The translations under genes and the position numbers were made by a program. Positions 52,055 to 62,342 of a stretch of 64,000 nucleotides of DNA are shown here, one piece after another; the stretch's first letter is position 1; every line of letters starts with the position of its first letter. This stretch comes from Acidisarcina polymorpha. Lineage in GTDB: Bacteria; Acidobacteriota; Terriglobia; Terriglobales; Acidobacteriaceae. The stretch spans positions 4,898,001 to 4,962,000 of the forward strand of contig NZ_CP030840.1 of NCBI RefSeq assembly GCF_003330725.1, read 5' to 3'. The notes beneath the pieces are model-generated. The model saw only the letters and a program-made list of their open reading frames with translations, did no database searches and was not told the origin of the DNA.

Positions 52055-54370
52055 ATGCAGCTTAAAGATGGCGTAAGCCGGCGCCATTTTTTAGGTTCGC
52101 TGGCGGCCTCGGCGGCGTTGGTCACGCCAACAAATCGGTCATTCACCAGAGCCGCCGATAAACAAAGTTTAGACGGGCCGCGGGCCGCGCCGAAGGCAAG
52201 TGTGGATTCAGTAGACCCGCACATTGGCGGCATCGGTCACCTACTCACATCTAACTCGCCAGAGGCCCAGCTTCCGCACGGCATGATGGTGGTTACGCCG
52301 TGGTTCGCTCGCGACGTGACCGATGTCTATCTCGCGACTCGAATGTACGGATTCACCGTTGGTGCCTCCGTCATCATGCCCGTAAGCGGAAAGATCACGG
52401 CTGCTCCGGACAGGATATTTTCTGAGTGGGACCCGGACAACGATGTTGTCACACCTTATTCTTCTCGCTATCTGCTCGAAGACTTCGAAACCGTCGTCGA
52501 GTATGCCGTAAGCGAGCGCGGGGCTCATTTCCGCTTTCATTTCCCGGACGGTAAACCCGCCAATATCTTCTTGAGGCCCCAGGAAACCGCGCAATACAAA
52601 TTAAGCGGAAGCAAAACGATTCTGGGGACGGAGCAAAAACAGGGCGTGAACACCTATCTTTGTGTCGAGTTCTCGCGCTCTCCCGTTTCGCAGCGGAAAG
52701 TGACAGTGCCGGCCGGAGGCGCGGTGCTAGGCGACACAGATGCGCTCGTCCTTGACTTCGGCCAGGGAGTTGGAGTGGTCGAGGTCCGCGCCGCCATCTC
52801 CTACATCTCGAGGTCACAGGGGGCGCAGACATTGCGTGAACAATTAGCCGCGAAGAGCTTTGACGAGACGCGCTCCGCCGGGCGCGCAGCCTGGGAAAAA
52901 GCGCTGGAGGCGATTCATGTCGAAGGCGGCAGCGACGAGCAGCGCGCGATATTTTACACAGCGCTCTATCGTTTTTTTCAATATCCGAAAGATGTCACCG
53001 AAGATGGTCATTATTTCGGCCCGTACGACAGAAAGATTCGCGATGCGTCAGGCAATGACTTCTACATCGAGGACAATCTCTGGGATACGTACCGAACGCG
53101 CCACCCTCTTTCGGCGCTGATTGAGCCTAGGCGGCATCAGGACATGCTGCGTTCGTACGTCAGGCTCTTTGAAGAATCGGGATGGATGCCGCAGTTTCCT
53201 TTTATGGCCGGCGACCTGCCATTCATGGACGGCAACAATGCGGCATCGATGTTCCTGGACGCATACGGGAAGGGTCAGCGGGATTTCGACCTAGAGTTGG
53301 CATATCAAGGCATCCGCAAAGACGCGATGCAGGCAACGATGCTCCCATACCGCCGGGGGGCCCTCACTGATCTCGACCAGTTCTATCAGAAGCACGGCTA
53401 TTTTCCTGCGCTACGCAAAGGTGAGAAGGAGACTGAACCCCGTGTCGATCCCGATATGCGGCGGCAGGCCGTTTCTGTCACACTTGATTCCGCGTACGAC
53501 GATTGGTGCGTCGCCGAGGTTGCCAAGATACTGGGAAAGGCCGACGACACGGAGTATTTCGGTCGCAGGGCGCTGAATTATCGTAATCTCTATAATCCCG
53601 CGACCGGGTTTATGTCACCCAAAGGTGCGAACGGCGAATTTATCCCAGACTTCGATTCAAAATGGTCGGGCGGTCAGGCCGGCAGGGACTACTTCACCGA
53701 ATGCAATGGTTGGGTCTACAGCTTCGACGTCCCGCATGACATTGGTGGCCTGATCGCGCTGATGGGCGGTCGTGATCGCTTCGTCGGCAGGCTAGATCAG
53801 CTCTTTGCAGAGGGGTACAACGGCAGGCTGAAATTCGAATTCCTTGCGCAATTTCCTGACTCCACCGCCCTGATCGGGCAATATCCGCAAGGCAATGAGC
53901 CCGCCCATCACATCGCTTATCTCTACAACTACGCCGGCGCTCCCTGGAAAACTCAGAAGCGTGTGCGCCAGATTATGCGCAACTGGTACGCGTCAAGACC
54001 GCTTGGGCTCCCGGGTGACGACGACAACGGCGCGATGTCGAGCTGGTATGTCTTCAGCGCGATGGGATTTTATCCGATATGTCCGGGGCGACCGATTTAC
54101 ACGATAGGCAGCCCACTCTTTAATAAGAGTTTGATTCAAGTCAGTGACGGCAAGATCTTCACCATCGTGGCGAACCGGACCTCTGTTGTAAACAAGTACA
54201 TCCAATCGGCCCGATTGAACGGTTCTGACTTCAACCGGACATGGTTTGAGCACGCCGATGTGGTAAATGGCGGCACATTGGTTCTTGAGATGGGACCTGA
54301 GCCAAACAAATCGTGGGCCGCTGGGCTGGACGCGGCGCCCCCGTCTCTTTCACCGCAATTGAATTCATGA
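52055..54370 (+). CDS. Tat-exported GH92 alpha-mannosidase
   Basis: A 771-residue GH92 enzyme. The twin-arginine leader reads GVSRRHFLGSLAASAALV. The N-terminal beta-sandwich (VDPHIGGIGHLLTSNSPEAQ) and the (alpha/alpha)6 domain with DNLWDTYRTRHPL and the family hallmark GDDDNGAMSSWYVFSAMGFY, ending YPICPG, are intact. Known GH92 members are exo-acting, calcium-dependent alpha-mannosidases cleaving alpha-1,2 and other linkages, usually exported. ATG 52055 is used; GTG 51989 would add 22 residues. It is divergent from the apiose-type operon and followed by a leader remnant and the TonB receptor on the same strand. Confidence 0.93.
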   Translation: MQLKDGVSRRHFLGSLAASAALVTPTNRSFTRAADKQSLDGPRAAPKASVDSVDPHIGGIGHLLTSNSPEAQLPHGMMVVTPWFARDVTDVYLATRMYGFTVGASVIMPVSGKITAAPDRIFSEWDPDNDVVTPYSSRYLLEDFETVVEYAVSERGAHFRFHFPDGKPANIFLRPQETAQYKLSGSKTILGTEQKQGVNTYLCVEFSRSPVSQRKVTVPAGGAVLGDTDALVLDFGQGVGVVEVRAAISYISRSQGAQTLREQLAAKSFDETRSAGRAAWEKALEAIHVEGGSDEQRAIFYTALYRFFQYPKDVTEDGHYFGPYDRKIRDASGNDFYIEDNLWDTYRTRHPLSALIEPRRHQDMLRSYVRLFEESGWMPQFPFMAGDLPFMDGNNAASMFLDAYGKGQRDFDLELAYQGIRKDAMQATMLPYRRGALTDLDQFYQKHGYFPALRKGEKETEPRVDPDMRRQAVSVTLDSAYDDWCVAEVAKILGKADDTEYFGRRALNYRNLYNPATGFMSPKGANGEFIPDFDSKWSGGQAGRDYFTECNGWVYSFDVPHDIGGLIALMGGRDRFVGRLDQLFAEGYNGRLKFEFLAQFPDSTALIGQYPQGNEPAHHIAYLYNYAGAPWKTQKRVRQIMRNWYASRPLGLPGDDDNGAMSSWYVFSAMGFYPICPGRPIYTIGSPLFNKSLIQVSDGKIFTIVANRTSVVNKYIQSARLNGSDFNRTWFEHADVVNGGTLVLEMGPEPNKSWAAGLDAAPPSLSPQLNS

Positions 54371-54379
54371 GGCTGAAGC

Positions 54380-54520
54380 GTGCCCGGACCAACTAAGTCT
54401 ACGAATCCCTCCCGTCGCACCTTCCTAGGAAGCGAGCTGCCGGAACAATAGGCCTGGCCGCGTTTGACCAGGCGCTGCCTTCGCCTTCGCACGTGTGTAG
54501 CACGCCATGGAGGAGATGCC
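54380..54520 (+). pseudogene. Remnant of a Tat-type leader gene
   Basis: GTG 54380 opens VPGPTKSTNPSRRTFLG, a twin-arginine motif, and then the frame stops at 54449. In the adjacent frame the text continues AAGTIGLAAFDQALPSP, as in a Tat h-region. So one base was gained or lost in the leader, and no enzyme body follows. It suggests a second exported protein was deleted after GH92. The remaining 54521-54948 shows no gene. Confidence 0.5.
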
Positions 54521-54948
54521 TTTGAGGTCTGGGGTAGGCGATGTCCTGTTTTCTTATTGAGATTTCGAGCGCCCTCTCGACGTCGACGTAGTGGGGTTGG
54601 TGCAGACACAGGAAAGAGATCGCGGCAAGACAACTCACTGATGGCGAAGCTACTAGCATTTACCTGCTGCTTCCGGCGAAGACCAAATGATGGCTTCACC
54701 CCTATTCGACACAAAATATGACTCGCGTTGAATTGACCGTCAAGAGCTGACGCAGAGGCCGGCGCGACGATGTTTTTGACAGAGATTATTCCGAGTTTCT
54801 TACAGAACAGATCGTCATACGGCACGTAGTCTTCGTGTCCAGTGGAAAGAGCGCCGTGCGATCTGCGCGAAAACTGCGCACTAGCCGGAGTTGTAGGCCA
54901 CATGACGCTTTGGCTTTGAGTACCTGAATGGACTTTCCTGGAGGCAAT

Positions 54949-57900
54949 ATGTGTAAGCGGTTATTAGTAGCCTTAGTGATTTTCGTTGTGCTGGTCGTCG
55001 CCCCTGTACTTCTGGCTCAATCGGGCACCGGCAACATCACGGGGCGAGTGACCGATCCAACCGGAGCGGTTATTCCAGGAGCGAAGATCCTGGCTACTAA
55101 TCTAGATACCGGCGTCGTCAAGGAAGCAACCACGAATAGCGCCGGTGTATATCTGCTTCAAGAGCTAAAGCCGGGCCACTACAGCCTGCAAGCCTCGGCT
55201 CCTAACTTCAAAACCCTGCTGCGTTCCGGTGTCACCTTGGACGTCGAGGATCAGCTGGGCGTGGATCTGGCGCTCGAAGTGGGCGCCGTTTCGGATACAG
55301 TCACAGTGAAGCAGGATACCTCTGGGCTGCGAACCGAGGATGCACAGACAGGCGAGGTGGTTACCAATGCATTGGTCGAGAACATACCAAACATCTCGAC
55401 GGGCTCTATTCGCGACCCGTTTGCATTGATATCGATTGCCGGCAACGTTCAAGGGACCGGCGGTCGAGCGGGCTATGGGATTGGTCTCAACGGTATTAAC
55501 TCTCCCTCTACGACACGCATCAACGGCGGACGCACCGAAGCCACAGAATACCTTGTCGACGGTATTCCCGTGACGTTTGGTTTTGTGCACAACGTCTCAA
55601 ATGCCACACCTGCGACTGAAGACGTTGCTGAGTTTAAGGTCATCACGAACGGCTTGTCGGCCGAATATGGACGTCTCTCCGGCGGAGCTCTTAGTATTGC
55701 AACCCAGGCCGGGACGAACAATCTTCATGGTCAACTCTTCGAATATAACCAGAACGCCTTCCTGAACGCGAACAACTATCAAAACACCGCACAAACGCCA
55801 GTCGCGTCCAAGTCGAACTTCCGTCAAAATGATTTTGGGATCGCAATGGGTGGCCCCGTTATTTTGCCCCACTACAACGGCCACAATAAGACGTTCTGGT
55901 TTGCGAACTACGAGGGTCTGCGAAGCAGTCAATCGGGCAATGTGCAGCTCGCGCAGACGATCACCGATCAGGAGCGCACGGGAGATATGAGGGACATCGG
56001 AACTCCCGAAGGAGAAGCTTCAGGAAATGATCCTTATCCACAGGTTTGGAACCCTTACCAATACAATCCAAACCAGGTCGTTGACCCGAATACCGGAAAT
56101 CTGACTTATGAAAAATACCTATCTCAGGATCCACGGTGCCCTGGTCAGAACGGCGAGTGTATTCCTCAGGGCGAGCTCAATCCGATCACCCAGGCATACA
56201 TCGCCCTATTGCCCCATCCCAACCACGCGGTGATCGCGGGTTCTGGAACAGCCGGTAATTTCTCTATTCGTCAACCAGGTACGATCACTCAAAACAATTG
56301 GTCGGTTCGCATCGACCAAAATCTGAGCGAAAAAAGCAATATGTATGCCCGCTTTTCCTACAGCTCGGGTTCGACCTACACGGGTCCGCTCAACCCGGTT
56401 CTGGGCACTGCTTCCTATAACAATATTGATGGCGGTTACAGCGCGACCCTTCATTACAACCACGCGTTTTCTCCGACAACCCTTTTGGACGTTTACGTGG
56501 GTGGAAACTACAACCCTTTCAGCGGTGGCAACACTCTTCCTTCCAGCTACGACAACTCGAACCTTGGACTTAGTTCAAACGTTCTTGCACTGATCGGAAC
56601 GAAGAACAATATCTTCAACGTGCATAACGGACCCTTTAGCGAAGCCATGAATTTTGGCGGAAATCTCCCCGGTGGCGGACAACTATGGCCCATGCTACAG
56701 GCCGCAGTCTACAACAAAATAGCCTCTACTTCGTACTCCTACGGGGGTTCGATGACGAAGATTCTCGGACGTCACTCGCTCAAGTTCGGTTATGAGGGTC
56801 GGCGCTACTTCGACAATCCGCTAACGTCTTCGCAGGCTGCCTCAAACAACGACGGCGACGGTCTGGCATTCACAGCTGACGCGGTCGTGAATCAATACCT
56901 GGATACGGGTTCCAACACGTGGGGCTCCCAAGCCAACTCAAGCGGCTTGGGACAATTTCTATTGGGTGTTGATACCTGGGCCCAGATCACCGCCCAGGTG
57001 GGCCGCTCGCTCGCCCAAAACTACTATGCGTCTTACGTGCAGGACGACTTCAAAGCCACTCCAAAACTCACGCTCAATCTCGGCCTTCGCTGGGAGATGG
57101 AAAGTCCGGTTACGGAGCGCCATAACAACCTGAGCCTTTGGGACCCGAATGCGGCGCCCCCATTTAGTATAGTTCCTGGATACAGCTTTAGTGCGGCGGT
57201 CGCAGCCGCCGGCCTCAATCCGGCCGACGTGCAAACGCCTCCCTGGATAAACGGCTATTTGCCAGGAAATCTAGTATTAGCCGGTACGCCGGAGCACCCT
57301 GCACGCACCGCGACCGGCTATTATCCTTGGAATTTTTCTCCACGACTTGGTTTCGCTTACCAAATCGATTCTAAGACAGTCGTACGCGGATCGTTCGCGT
57401 TCATGTACCTTCCGACCAGCGGTAACATCACGAGCTATGGGGACGCCCCGGGCGTTACATACAGCACCCAAGCCAGCAACAATCCCACGCAGATCGCGAA
57501 TTATTCAGCCCTTCCCGGACAAGGCCTTAGCTCCGTGTCTGATCTATTTACACCCGCGCAAATCACCACTTTCGAGCACAACACTCACGCGGCTAACATC
57601 CAGACAACACAGACCATCGTGGGCACTGGCGGAGTCAACATTCATTCCCACATGCCGAGAGAATCCGACTGGGGTCTCAGTGTCCAGCGCCAGTTGCCCG
57701 GCGGCTGGCTAATGGAACTCATTTATTCGGCGAATTACAGTGACTCGCTGTTAGCGGAGGCGACGCCAAGCCGTTTCCCGGCCAATCTACATACGGGCGG
57801 TCCCAACGGCTCCAATGCCAGCATTTACACAACCCCGGTTGCGGCGCCGTTCGGTTCACAAATCCCGTGCATCAATCCCAACAGCTGCGGCATCATCGGG

Positions 57901-58857
57901 TCGACCATGAGCCTCGGAATACTCGAGTATCCGTATCCCTACTATGGTCCGACGCTTGTCGAGGACTCAAATATTGGGAAGTCGAACTATGAGAGTGGCA
58001 GTGTAAGAGTTGAGCACCGATACAATAGCGGGCTCTACCTCTTGTTCAATTACACCTACAGCAAATCCCTAGACGACGCTGGCGGCGCGGACAATAATCT
58101 GGGGGGGCCCGGCACGGGGACCGGCACCGGCGGCAAGCCATACCAAACCGTCTACACTATCGCCAGCTCGTACGGTCTGAGCTCGCTCGATGTGGCTAAC
58201 AAGGCAAGCCTGACGTATATATATGATCTTCCATTCGGGCAAGGGCGCAAATGGGTGAACCAGACCCAAGGTGTAGGACACGCGATCCTGAACGGCGTCG
58301 CTGGCGGCTGGAGCTTTGCTGGGCTTTCGCAGTGGTACTCAGGCACGCCAATCTCCATAGCGCCTCAAGGGACACAGCAGGATTCGGTCACTGTCTACAA
58401 CTTTTACACGGGTCTATCACTTCTTCCGGGGTACACCCTTTCAGACCTCTTCGCCAAGAATTTCAGGGGGAACGGTTCTGTGAAGGTTCCGTACGGTGGA
58501 ACTCCCAAGAGCGGGGCCGTGGGGCGATTCAATTGCGCGGCAGCGGAAAGCTATGGGGGTACCCCGCAGTCGAATTGTTGGACGGTGACGCCGTTCACCA
58601 ACGGGAACATCCCTTCCGTAGTTGGTGAAGCCCGCAACCCGGGGAACTGGATAACGAATCTTTCCTTCATGAAGAATTTTCCCGTCGGTTCTGACGGGTC
58701 GCGCTACTTCCAACTCCGGCTCGAGGCGACTAACGCATTTAACCATCCGGGGTATGGCAACTACGACAACAACCCGCAGGACAGTACGTTCGGATATGTT
58801 ATCAACCCCGCAAATGCGGAGAGGCACATGCAGGTGGGTGGGCGATTTGTCTTCTGA
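54949..58857 (+). CDS. TonB-dependent outer-membrane receptor with N-terminal carboxypeptidase-regulatory domain (Oar-like)
   Basis: A 1302-residue outer-membrane protein. A leader (LLVALVIFVVLVVAPVLLAQ) is followed by SGTGNITGRVTDPTGAVIPG, the carboxypeptidase-regulatory-like domain (about 27-110). Then a plug (VKVITNG-type line EFKVITNGLSAEYGRLSGGA) and a 22-strand barrel with many aromatic strands, ending VGGRFVF, which fits BamA recognition. SD GGAGG stands before ATG 54949; an upstream ATG at 54928 is less likely. This is the Acidobacterial Oar/SusC-like type; with the GH92 enzyme on one side it probably takes up an oligosaccharide. The plug lacks a clear TonB box in what I can read. Confidence 0.93.
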   Translation: MCKRLLVALVIFVVLVVAPVLLAQSGTGNITGRVTDPTGAVIPGAKILATNLDTGVVKEATTNSAGVYLLQELKPGHYSLQASAPNFKTLLRSGVTLDVEDQLGVDLALEVGAVSDTVTVKQDTSGLRTEDAQTGEVVTNALVENIPNISTGSIRDPFALISIAGNVQGTGGRAGYGIGLNGINSPSTTRINGGRTEATEYLVDGIPVTFGFVHNVSNATPATEDVAEFKVITNGLSAEYGRLSGGALSIATQAGTNNLHGQLFEYNQNAFLNANNYQNTAQTPVASKSNFRQNDFGIAMGGPVILPHYNGHNKTFWFANYEGLRSSQSGNVQLAQTITDQERTGDMRDIGTPEGEASGNDPYPQVWNPYQYNPNQVVDPNTGNLTYEKYLSQDPRCPGQNGECIPQGELNPITQAYIALLPHPNHAVIAGSGTAGNFSIRQPGTITQNNWSVRIDQNLSEKSNMYARFSYSSGSTYTGPLNPVLGTASYNNIDGGYSATLHYNHAFSPTTLLDVYVGGNYNPFSGGNTLPSSYDNSNLGLSSNVLALIGTKNNIFNVHNGPFSEAMNFGGNLPGGGQLWPMLQAAVYNKIASTSYSYGGSMTKILGRHSLKFGYEGRRYFDNPLTSSQAASNNDGDGLAFTADAVVNQYLDTGSNTWGSQANSSGLGQFLLGVDTWAQITAQVGRSLAQNYYASYVQDDFKATPKLTLNLGLRWEMESPVTERHNNLSLWDPNAAPPFSIVPGYSFSAAVAAAGLNPADVQTPPWINGYLPGNLVLAGTPEHPARTATGYYPWNFSPRLGFAYQIDSKTVVRGSFAFMYLPTSGNITSYGDAPGVTYSTQASNNPTQIANYSALPGQGLSSVSDLFTPAQITTFEHNTHAANIQTTQTIVGTGGVNIHSHMPRESDWGLSVQRQLPGGWLMELIYSANYSDSLLAEATPSRFPANLHTGGPNGSNASIYTTPVAAPFGSQIPCINPNSCGIIGSTMSLGILEYPYPYYGPTLVEDSNIGKSNYESGSVRVEHRYNSGLYLLFNYTYSKSLDDAGGADNNLGGPGTGTGTGGKPYQTVYTIASSYGLSSLDVANKASLTYIYDLPFGQGRKWVNQTQGVGHAILNGVAGGWSFAGLSQWYSGTPISIAPQGTQQDSVTVYNFYTGLSLLPGYTLSDLFAKNFRGNGSVKVPYGGTPKSGAVGRFNCAAAESYGGTPQSNCWTVTPFTNGNIPSVVGEARNPGNWITNLSFMKNFPVGSDGSRYFQLRLEATNAFNHPGYGNYDNNPQDSTFGYVINPANAERHMQVGGRFVF

Positions 58858-58882
58858 TCTACTCCGTTGGCGCCGTTTTTTT

Positions 58883-58910
58883 CTGGGGAGAGGCGCAGGC
58901 CTCTCCCCAG
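58883..58910. terminator. Perfect 12-bp hairpin after the TonB receptor gene
   Basis: CTGGGGAGAGGC (58883-58894) and GCCTCTCCCCAG (58899-58910) pair perfectly around a GCAG loop. It lies 25 bp after the receptor stop. The T-run precedes rather than follows it, so it may be an attenuator or mRNA-stabilising element that lowers expression of the next genes rather than a strong terminator. Confidence 0.6.
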
Positions 58911-58940
58911 CTATACTCTTGTGGTGAAGGCCACGCCGCT

Positions 58941-60512
58941 GTGAGAACCCTTTTGCCGCATCATTTCCACTTCGCGCTACTTTTCGCAACTGGGGCCGCG
59001 TTCGTGGGTCTGGTTCTTGTTCCCTGCATTGCCGCTGAACAAGGCCCTCCGACCGCGAGAAAGGCGACCTCCAATAGCTCTGACGTCCATCTCTTGGTCG
59101 GCAAACAATTTGGCGCTCAAGGGAAATGGAAGGAAGCCGAGGTCGAGTTGCGGACATTCAAGAATGAATATCCGGACTCAGTCGAAGCGGTGGTTCTCCA
59201 CGGCGAGGCTCTTGTAGAAATCAACCAGCCGTTCGACGCGGCCCTGGAACTTCAAGAGTTTCTGCAGCAAAACCCCGATTCTCTGCGCGCACATGAGCTC
59301 TATGCGGTGCTGGCTGCCGGTCCACTCCGCGATGTAAACCTTGCGATTCGCGAACTCGAGATCTGCGTAAAGCTTGCACCAAAAGACTTTCAGGCATGGG
59401 AATCGCTCGGGGACGCGTACCTGGATCAAGCGAAAACGGAACAGGCCGTACACGCCTACGGTGAAGCGGTTCGATTCCGACCCGATGATCCGATATCGTC
59501 GGCATCTCTGGCCCACGCCTACGCCGAGGGCGGCGACGTGACCAAGGCCGCCGAGGAATTCAGACGGGCCAATGCTCTCACCAACCATCCTGGCCGGCCG
59601 GCGAAGAGTATCGCTACCGTCGAGTACCTATGGGGAAAATATCTGGCGGAGCAGGGTGAGGGAGCTGAAGGCGTCGCCGAACTGACGAAGGCCCTAGAGT
59701 TTAACCCTAAATCGGCCGATGCTTACTATTGGCGTGCTCGCGCTTACGAGAAGATGAACGACCGCGACCATGCTATTGGTGATGCGCTAAAGGCGATTGA
59801 GCTGTCGCCGGGGAGCAAAGAGGCCGCGCTGTTCCTAATCACGCAGTATCGCAAAGCCGGCGATATGCAAAACGCTCAGAAATACGCAGACCTGGCTCAG
59901 AGAATCACCGACACCGAGCAGGCTCAACAGACCTTCGGACGAGGTTTACGAGACACGCTGGACAAGGCGGAGCCGTTGCTACGGCAGGGGGAGTTTGCCG
60001 AGGCTATTCCGCTGTACGAGTCAATCGCGCAGCACCTGCCGACGTTTTACGAGGCGTACTTCGACCTCGGCACTTGCTACGCACAAACAGGGCGACTGAA
60101 CGATGCCGAGATTGCGCTTCGGAAATACCTATCGTTCCAGCCTGTTTCTGCCGACGGCCACGCGGCTCTGGGCTTAGTCCTGGCAGAGCAAATTAAGAAT
60201 GAAGGGGCGATTGCGGAATTTTCTCAGGCGATCCAGATAGATCCGACGCTGGTGGAGGCTCGCAAGGCGCTTGCCAATGAATATTTGCAACAAGGCGATC
60301 CCAAGGCAGCGGTCGGAGTGTTGCTTGCCGTCAAGAACGTACCGGACGCCGAAGTCGAAACAATGCTCGCGATTGCGTTAGGGAAGACGGGAGACTACTC
60401 CTCCGCGCTGGTGGCAGTAAATCGTGCCTTAGCGATCGACCCTGCAAGCGCGCAGGTTCAGCAGTTGAAGCAAGAGTTGCTAAGCGAGAGTACCGGCGCG
60501 CGGCAGCACTAG
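58941..60512 (+). CDS. Exported tetratricopeptide-repeat protein
   Basis: A 523-residue protein with a leader (FALLFATGAAFVGLVLVPCI) and about nine to ten TPR units (for example AWESLGDAYLDQAKTEQAVH, AYFDLGTCYAQTGRLNDAEI, and AHALGLVLAEQ-like lines). TPR proteins form superhelical scaffolds that bind other proteins. It starts at GTG 58941. It is followed six bases later by a CRTAC1 protein, so the two are co-transcribed. TonB receptor, TPR and CRTAC1 genes occur together repeatedly in Acidobacteria, suggesting a shared surface assembly of unknown role. Confidence 0.87.
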   Translation: MRTLLPHHFHFALLFATGAAFVGLVLVPCIAAEQGPPTARKATSNSSDVHLLVGKQFGAQGKWKEAEVELRTFKNEYPDSVEAVVLHGEALVEINQPFDAALELQEFLQQNPDSLRAHELYAVLAAGPLRDVNLAIRELEICVKLAPKDFQAWESLGDAYLDQAKTEQAVHAYGEAVRFRPDDPISSASLAHAYAEGGDVTKAAEEFRRANALTNHPGRPAKSIATVEYLWGKYLAEQGEGAEGVAELTKALEFNPKSADAYYWRARAYEKMNDRDHAIGDALKAIELSPGSKEAALFLITQYRKAGDMQNAQKYADLAQRITDTEQAQQTFGRGLRDTLDKAEPLLRQGEFAEAIPLYESIAQHLPTFYEAYFDLGTCYAQTGRLNDAEIALRKYLSFQPVSADGHAALGLVLAEQIKNEGAIAEFSQAIQIDPTLVEARKALANEYLQQGDPKAAVGVLLAVKNVPDAEVETMLAIALGKTGDYSSALVAVNRALAIDPASAQVQQLKQELLSESTGARQH

Positions 60513-60518
60513 ACAGCA

Positions 60519-62342
60519 ATGCGTTCTCTCAAGCGAATGCACCTCACTGAAGCGCGGACCGCGGCGAGTTGGTTACCCAGCGGCTTCCCTATGCTTCGAG
60601 GAGGAGTCATATTGGCCGGACTGCTGCTGGTGGCTGCGACAACACGATCGCAAGAGAAGAGAGCCGGCAAGGCGCAGTTCCTCAACGTGACGAAATCAGC
60701 CGGCATCACGTTTGTCCATACGAAAGGGAAGCCCGGTGCGCCGATGATTCTTGCGGAGATGGCTCCAGGGGTGTGTGTAGGCGACTTCGACGGGGACGGC
60801 TGGCCGGATTTTTACATCGTCAACGGCGGAGACCTGGGTGTTCGCGGATCGCGCGATAGCAACGCTCTCTACCATAACAACGGTGATGGGACTTTTACCG
60901 ACCTGACTACCAAAGCCGGTGTCCCCGGAACCTCATACGGTCTGGGGTGCGTTTGGGGAGACTACGATAATGACGGTCATCCGGACCTTTATGTATCACA
61001 GTACGGTGAAGACATTCTTTACCACAATAACGGCAACGGTACCTTCACCGACGTCACGGTCAAAGCGGGAGTGGGAGCAACGGAACTGGGCACCTCGTTT
61101 CACTCGGGAGCGACTTTCTTCGACTACGACCGAGACGGCTTACTTGATCTTTACGTGGGTGGATATGTGACCTTCGGCACTGATAGCCCACAGTCGTGCA
61201 TTATCTATGGAATTACCACCAGCTGTGCACCCAGTGCCTACAATGGGAGCGCGAACGCACTCTATCACAACAATGGCGACGGGACCTTCACCAACGTGAC
61301 TAAAGAGTCTGGCCTATTTACCAGCAATGGGAAGAATCTTTCGGTTGGCGCAGCCGACTACGACAATGATGGCTGGCCCGATTTGTTTGTAGCCAATGAC
61401 GGGCAGTCCGCCAACCTCTATCACAACGAACGCAACGGCAGCTTCAAGGACATCGGACTGCTCGCGGGGATGGCGGTCGGCGGCCAGGGCGGGATCATGG
61501 CCGGAATGTGTATTTCGCTGGGCGACTACGACAACGATGGGTGGCTCGATCTTTACATCTCCGACTGGCAGGGAAGTTCGGACCACCTCTGGAAAAATGA
61601 CGGCAAGGGCGGCTTCGACGAAATGAGCCACGAAGCGGGAATCACTCGCGCTACTTTGGACCACCTGAGCTTCGGCGGAGGCTTCCTTGACTATGACAAC
61701 GACGGCCTTCTCGATTTGTTCATTGCCAATGGTCATGTATTTCCCGGAATTGAGCGCTCCTTCCCAAGAATCCACTATAAGCAGACCAATACTTTGCTTC
61801 ACAACGAGGGCAAGATGGGCTTCATCGACATGAGCAGTTCTCAGGGACAGGACTGGCAGATACCAAACTCTGGCCGAGGTGCGGCGTTCGCGGACTTCGA
61901 TAACAGCGGGAACCTCAACATTCTTGTGGGCAACGGAGGCGCCGCGCCTTCCCTCTGGCGTAACCAGGGTCGAAATGGAAATCATTTCATCAACATCAAG
62001 CTGATCGGCACCAAGAGCAATCGCGATGCGATCGGCGCACGTGTGCGGATTGAGGTTGGCGGCGTATCGCTCATCCAGGAGGTAGAGGGAGGCGGAAGCT
62101 ATCTATCTCAAAGCGATCTCCGTCTTCACTTTGGTCTGGGAGCCGCGCGTGAAGTCCAGGCGGTCCAGGTGATGTGGCCGAGTGGCGCGCACCAAGAGTT
62201 TAATCACATGACAGCGGACAAGTTCTATTTGATCGAGGAAGGCCAGGAAGAAGTTAAATTACAGTACTTCGCAGGTCACCACGACGGGACTGGATTCGAA
62301 TCTTCGATTAGTCGTGACACGAAGTTTAAGAAGGTTCCATAG
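60519..62342 (+). CDS. CRTAC1-family exported protein (FG-GAP/VCBS repeats, ASPIC/UnbV domain), copy 1
   Basis: A 607-residue secreted protein with a leader near residues 25-45 (LRGGVILAGLLLVAATTRSQ). It carries repeated calcium-binding FG-GAP/VCBS blades (VGDFDGDGWPDFYIVNGGDL, WGDYDNDGHPDLYVSQ, FFDYDRDGLLDLYVG), giving an integrin-alpha-type propeller. The ASPIC/UnbV domain lies at about 500-590 (SNRDAIGARVRIEVGGVSLI, RLHFGLGAAREVQAVQVMWP). The start may instead be ATG 60591 (MLRGGV), closer to the leader. It probably binds carbohydrate or protein outside the cell. The next gene starts directly at its stop. Confidence 0.9.
   Translation: MRSLKRMHLTEARTAASWLPSGFPMLRGGVILAGLLLVAATTRSQEKRAGKAQFLNVTKSAGITFVHTKGKPGAPMILAEMAPGVCVGDFDGDGWPDFYIVNGGDLGVRGSRDSNALYHNNGDGTFTDLTTKAGVPGTSYGLGCVWGDYDNDGHPDLYVSQYGEDILYHNNGNGTFTDVTVKAGVGATELGTSFHSGATFFDYDRDGLLDLYVGGYVTFGTDSPQSCIIYGITTSCAPSAYNGSANALYHNNGDGTFTNVTKESGLFTSNGKNLSVGAADYDNDGWPDLFVANDGQSANLYHNERNGSFKDIGLLAGMAVGGQGGIMAGMCISLGDYDNDGWLDLYISDWQGSSDHLWKNDGKGGFDEMSHEAGITRATLDHLSFGGGFLDYDNDGLLDLFIANGHVFPGIERSFPRIHYKQTNTLLHNEGKMGFIDMSSSQGQDWQIPNSGRGAAFADFDNSGNLNILVGNGGAAPSLWRNQGRNGNHFINIKLIGTKSNRDAIGARVRIEVGGVSLIQEVEGGGSYLSQSDLRLHFGLGAAREVQAVQVMWPSGAHQEFNHMTADKFYLIEEGQEEVKLQYFAGHHDGTGFESSISRDTKFKKVP

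Noticed and set aside
61314-61985. 223-codon minus-strand frame inside the CRTAC1 gene, and a similar one at 62976-63641
   Set aside because: Both are reverse readings of FG-GAP repeats (hence their own repeated look); no gene signals.
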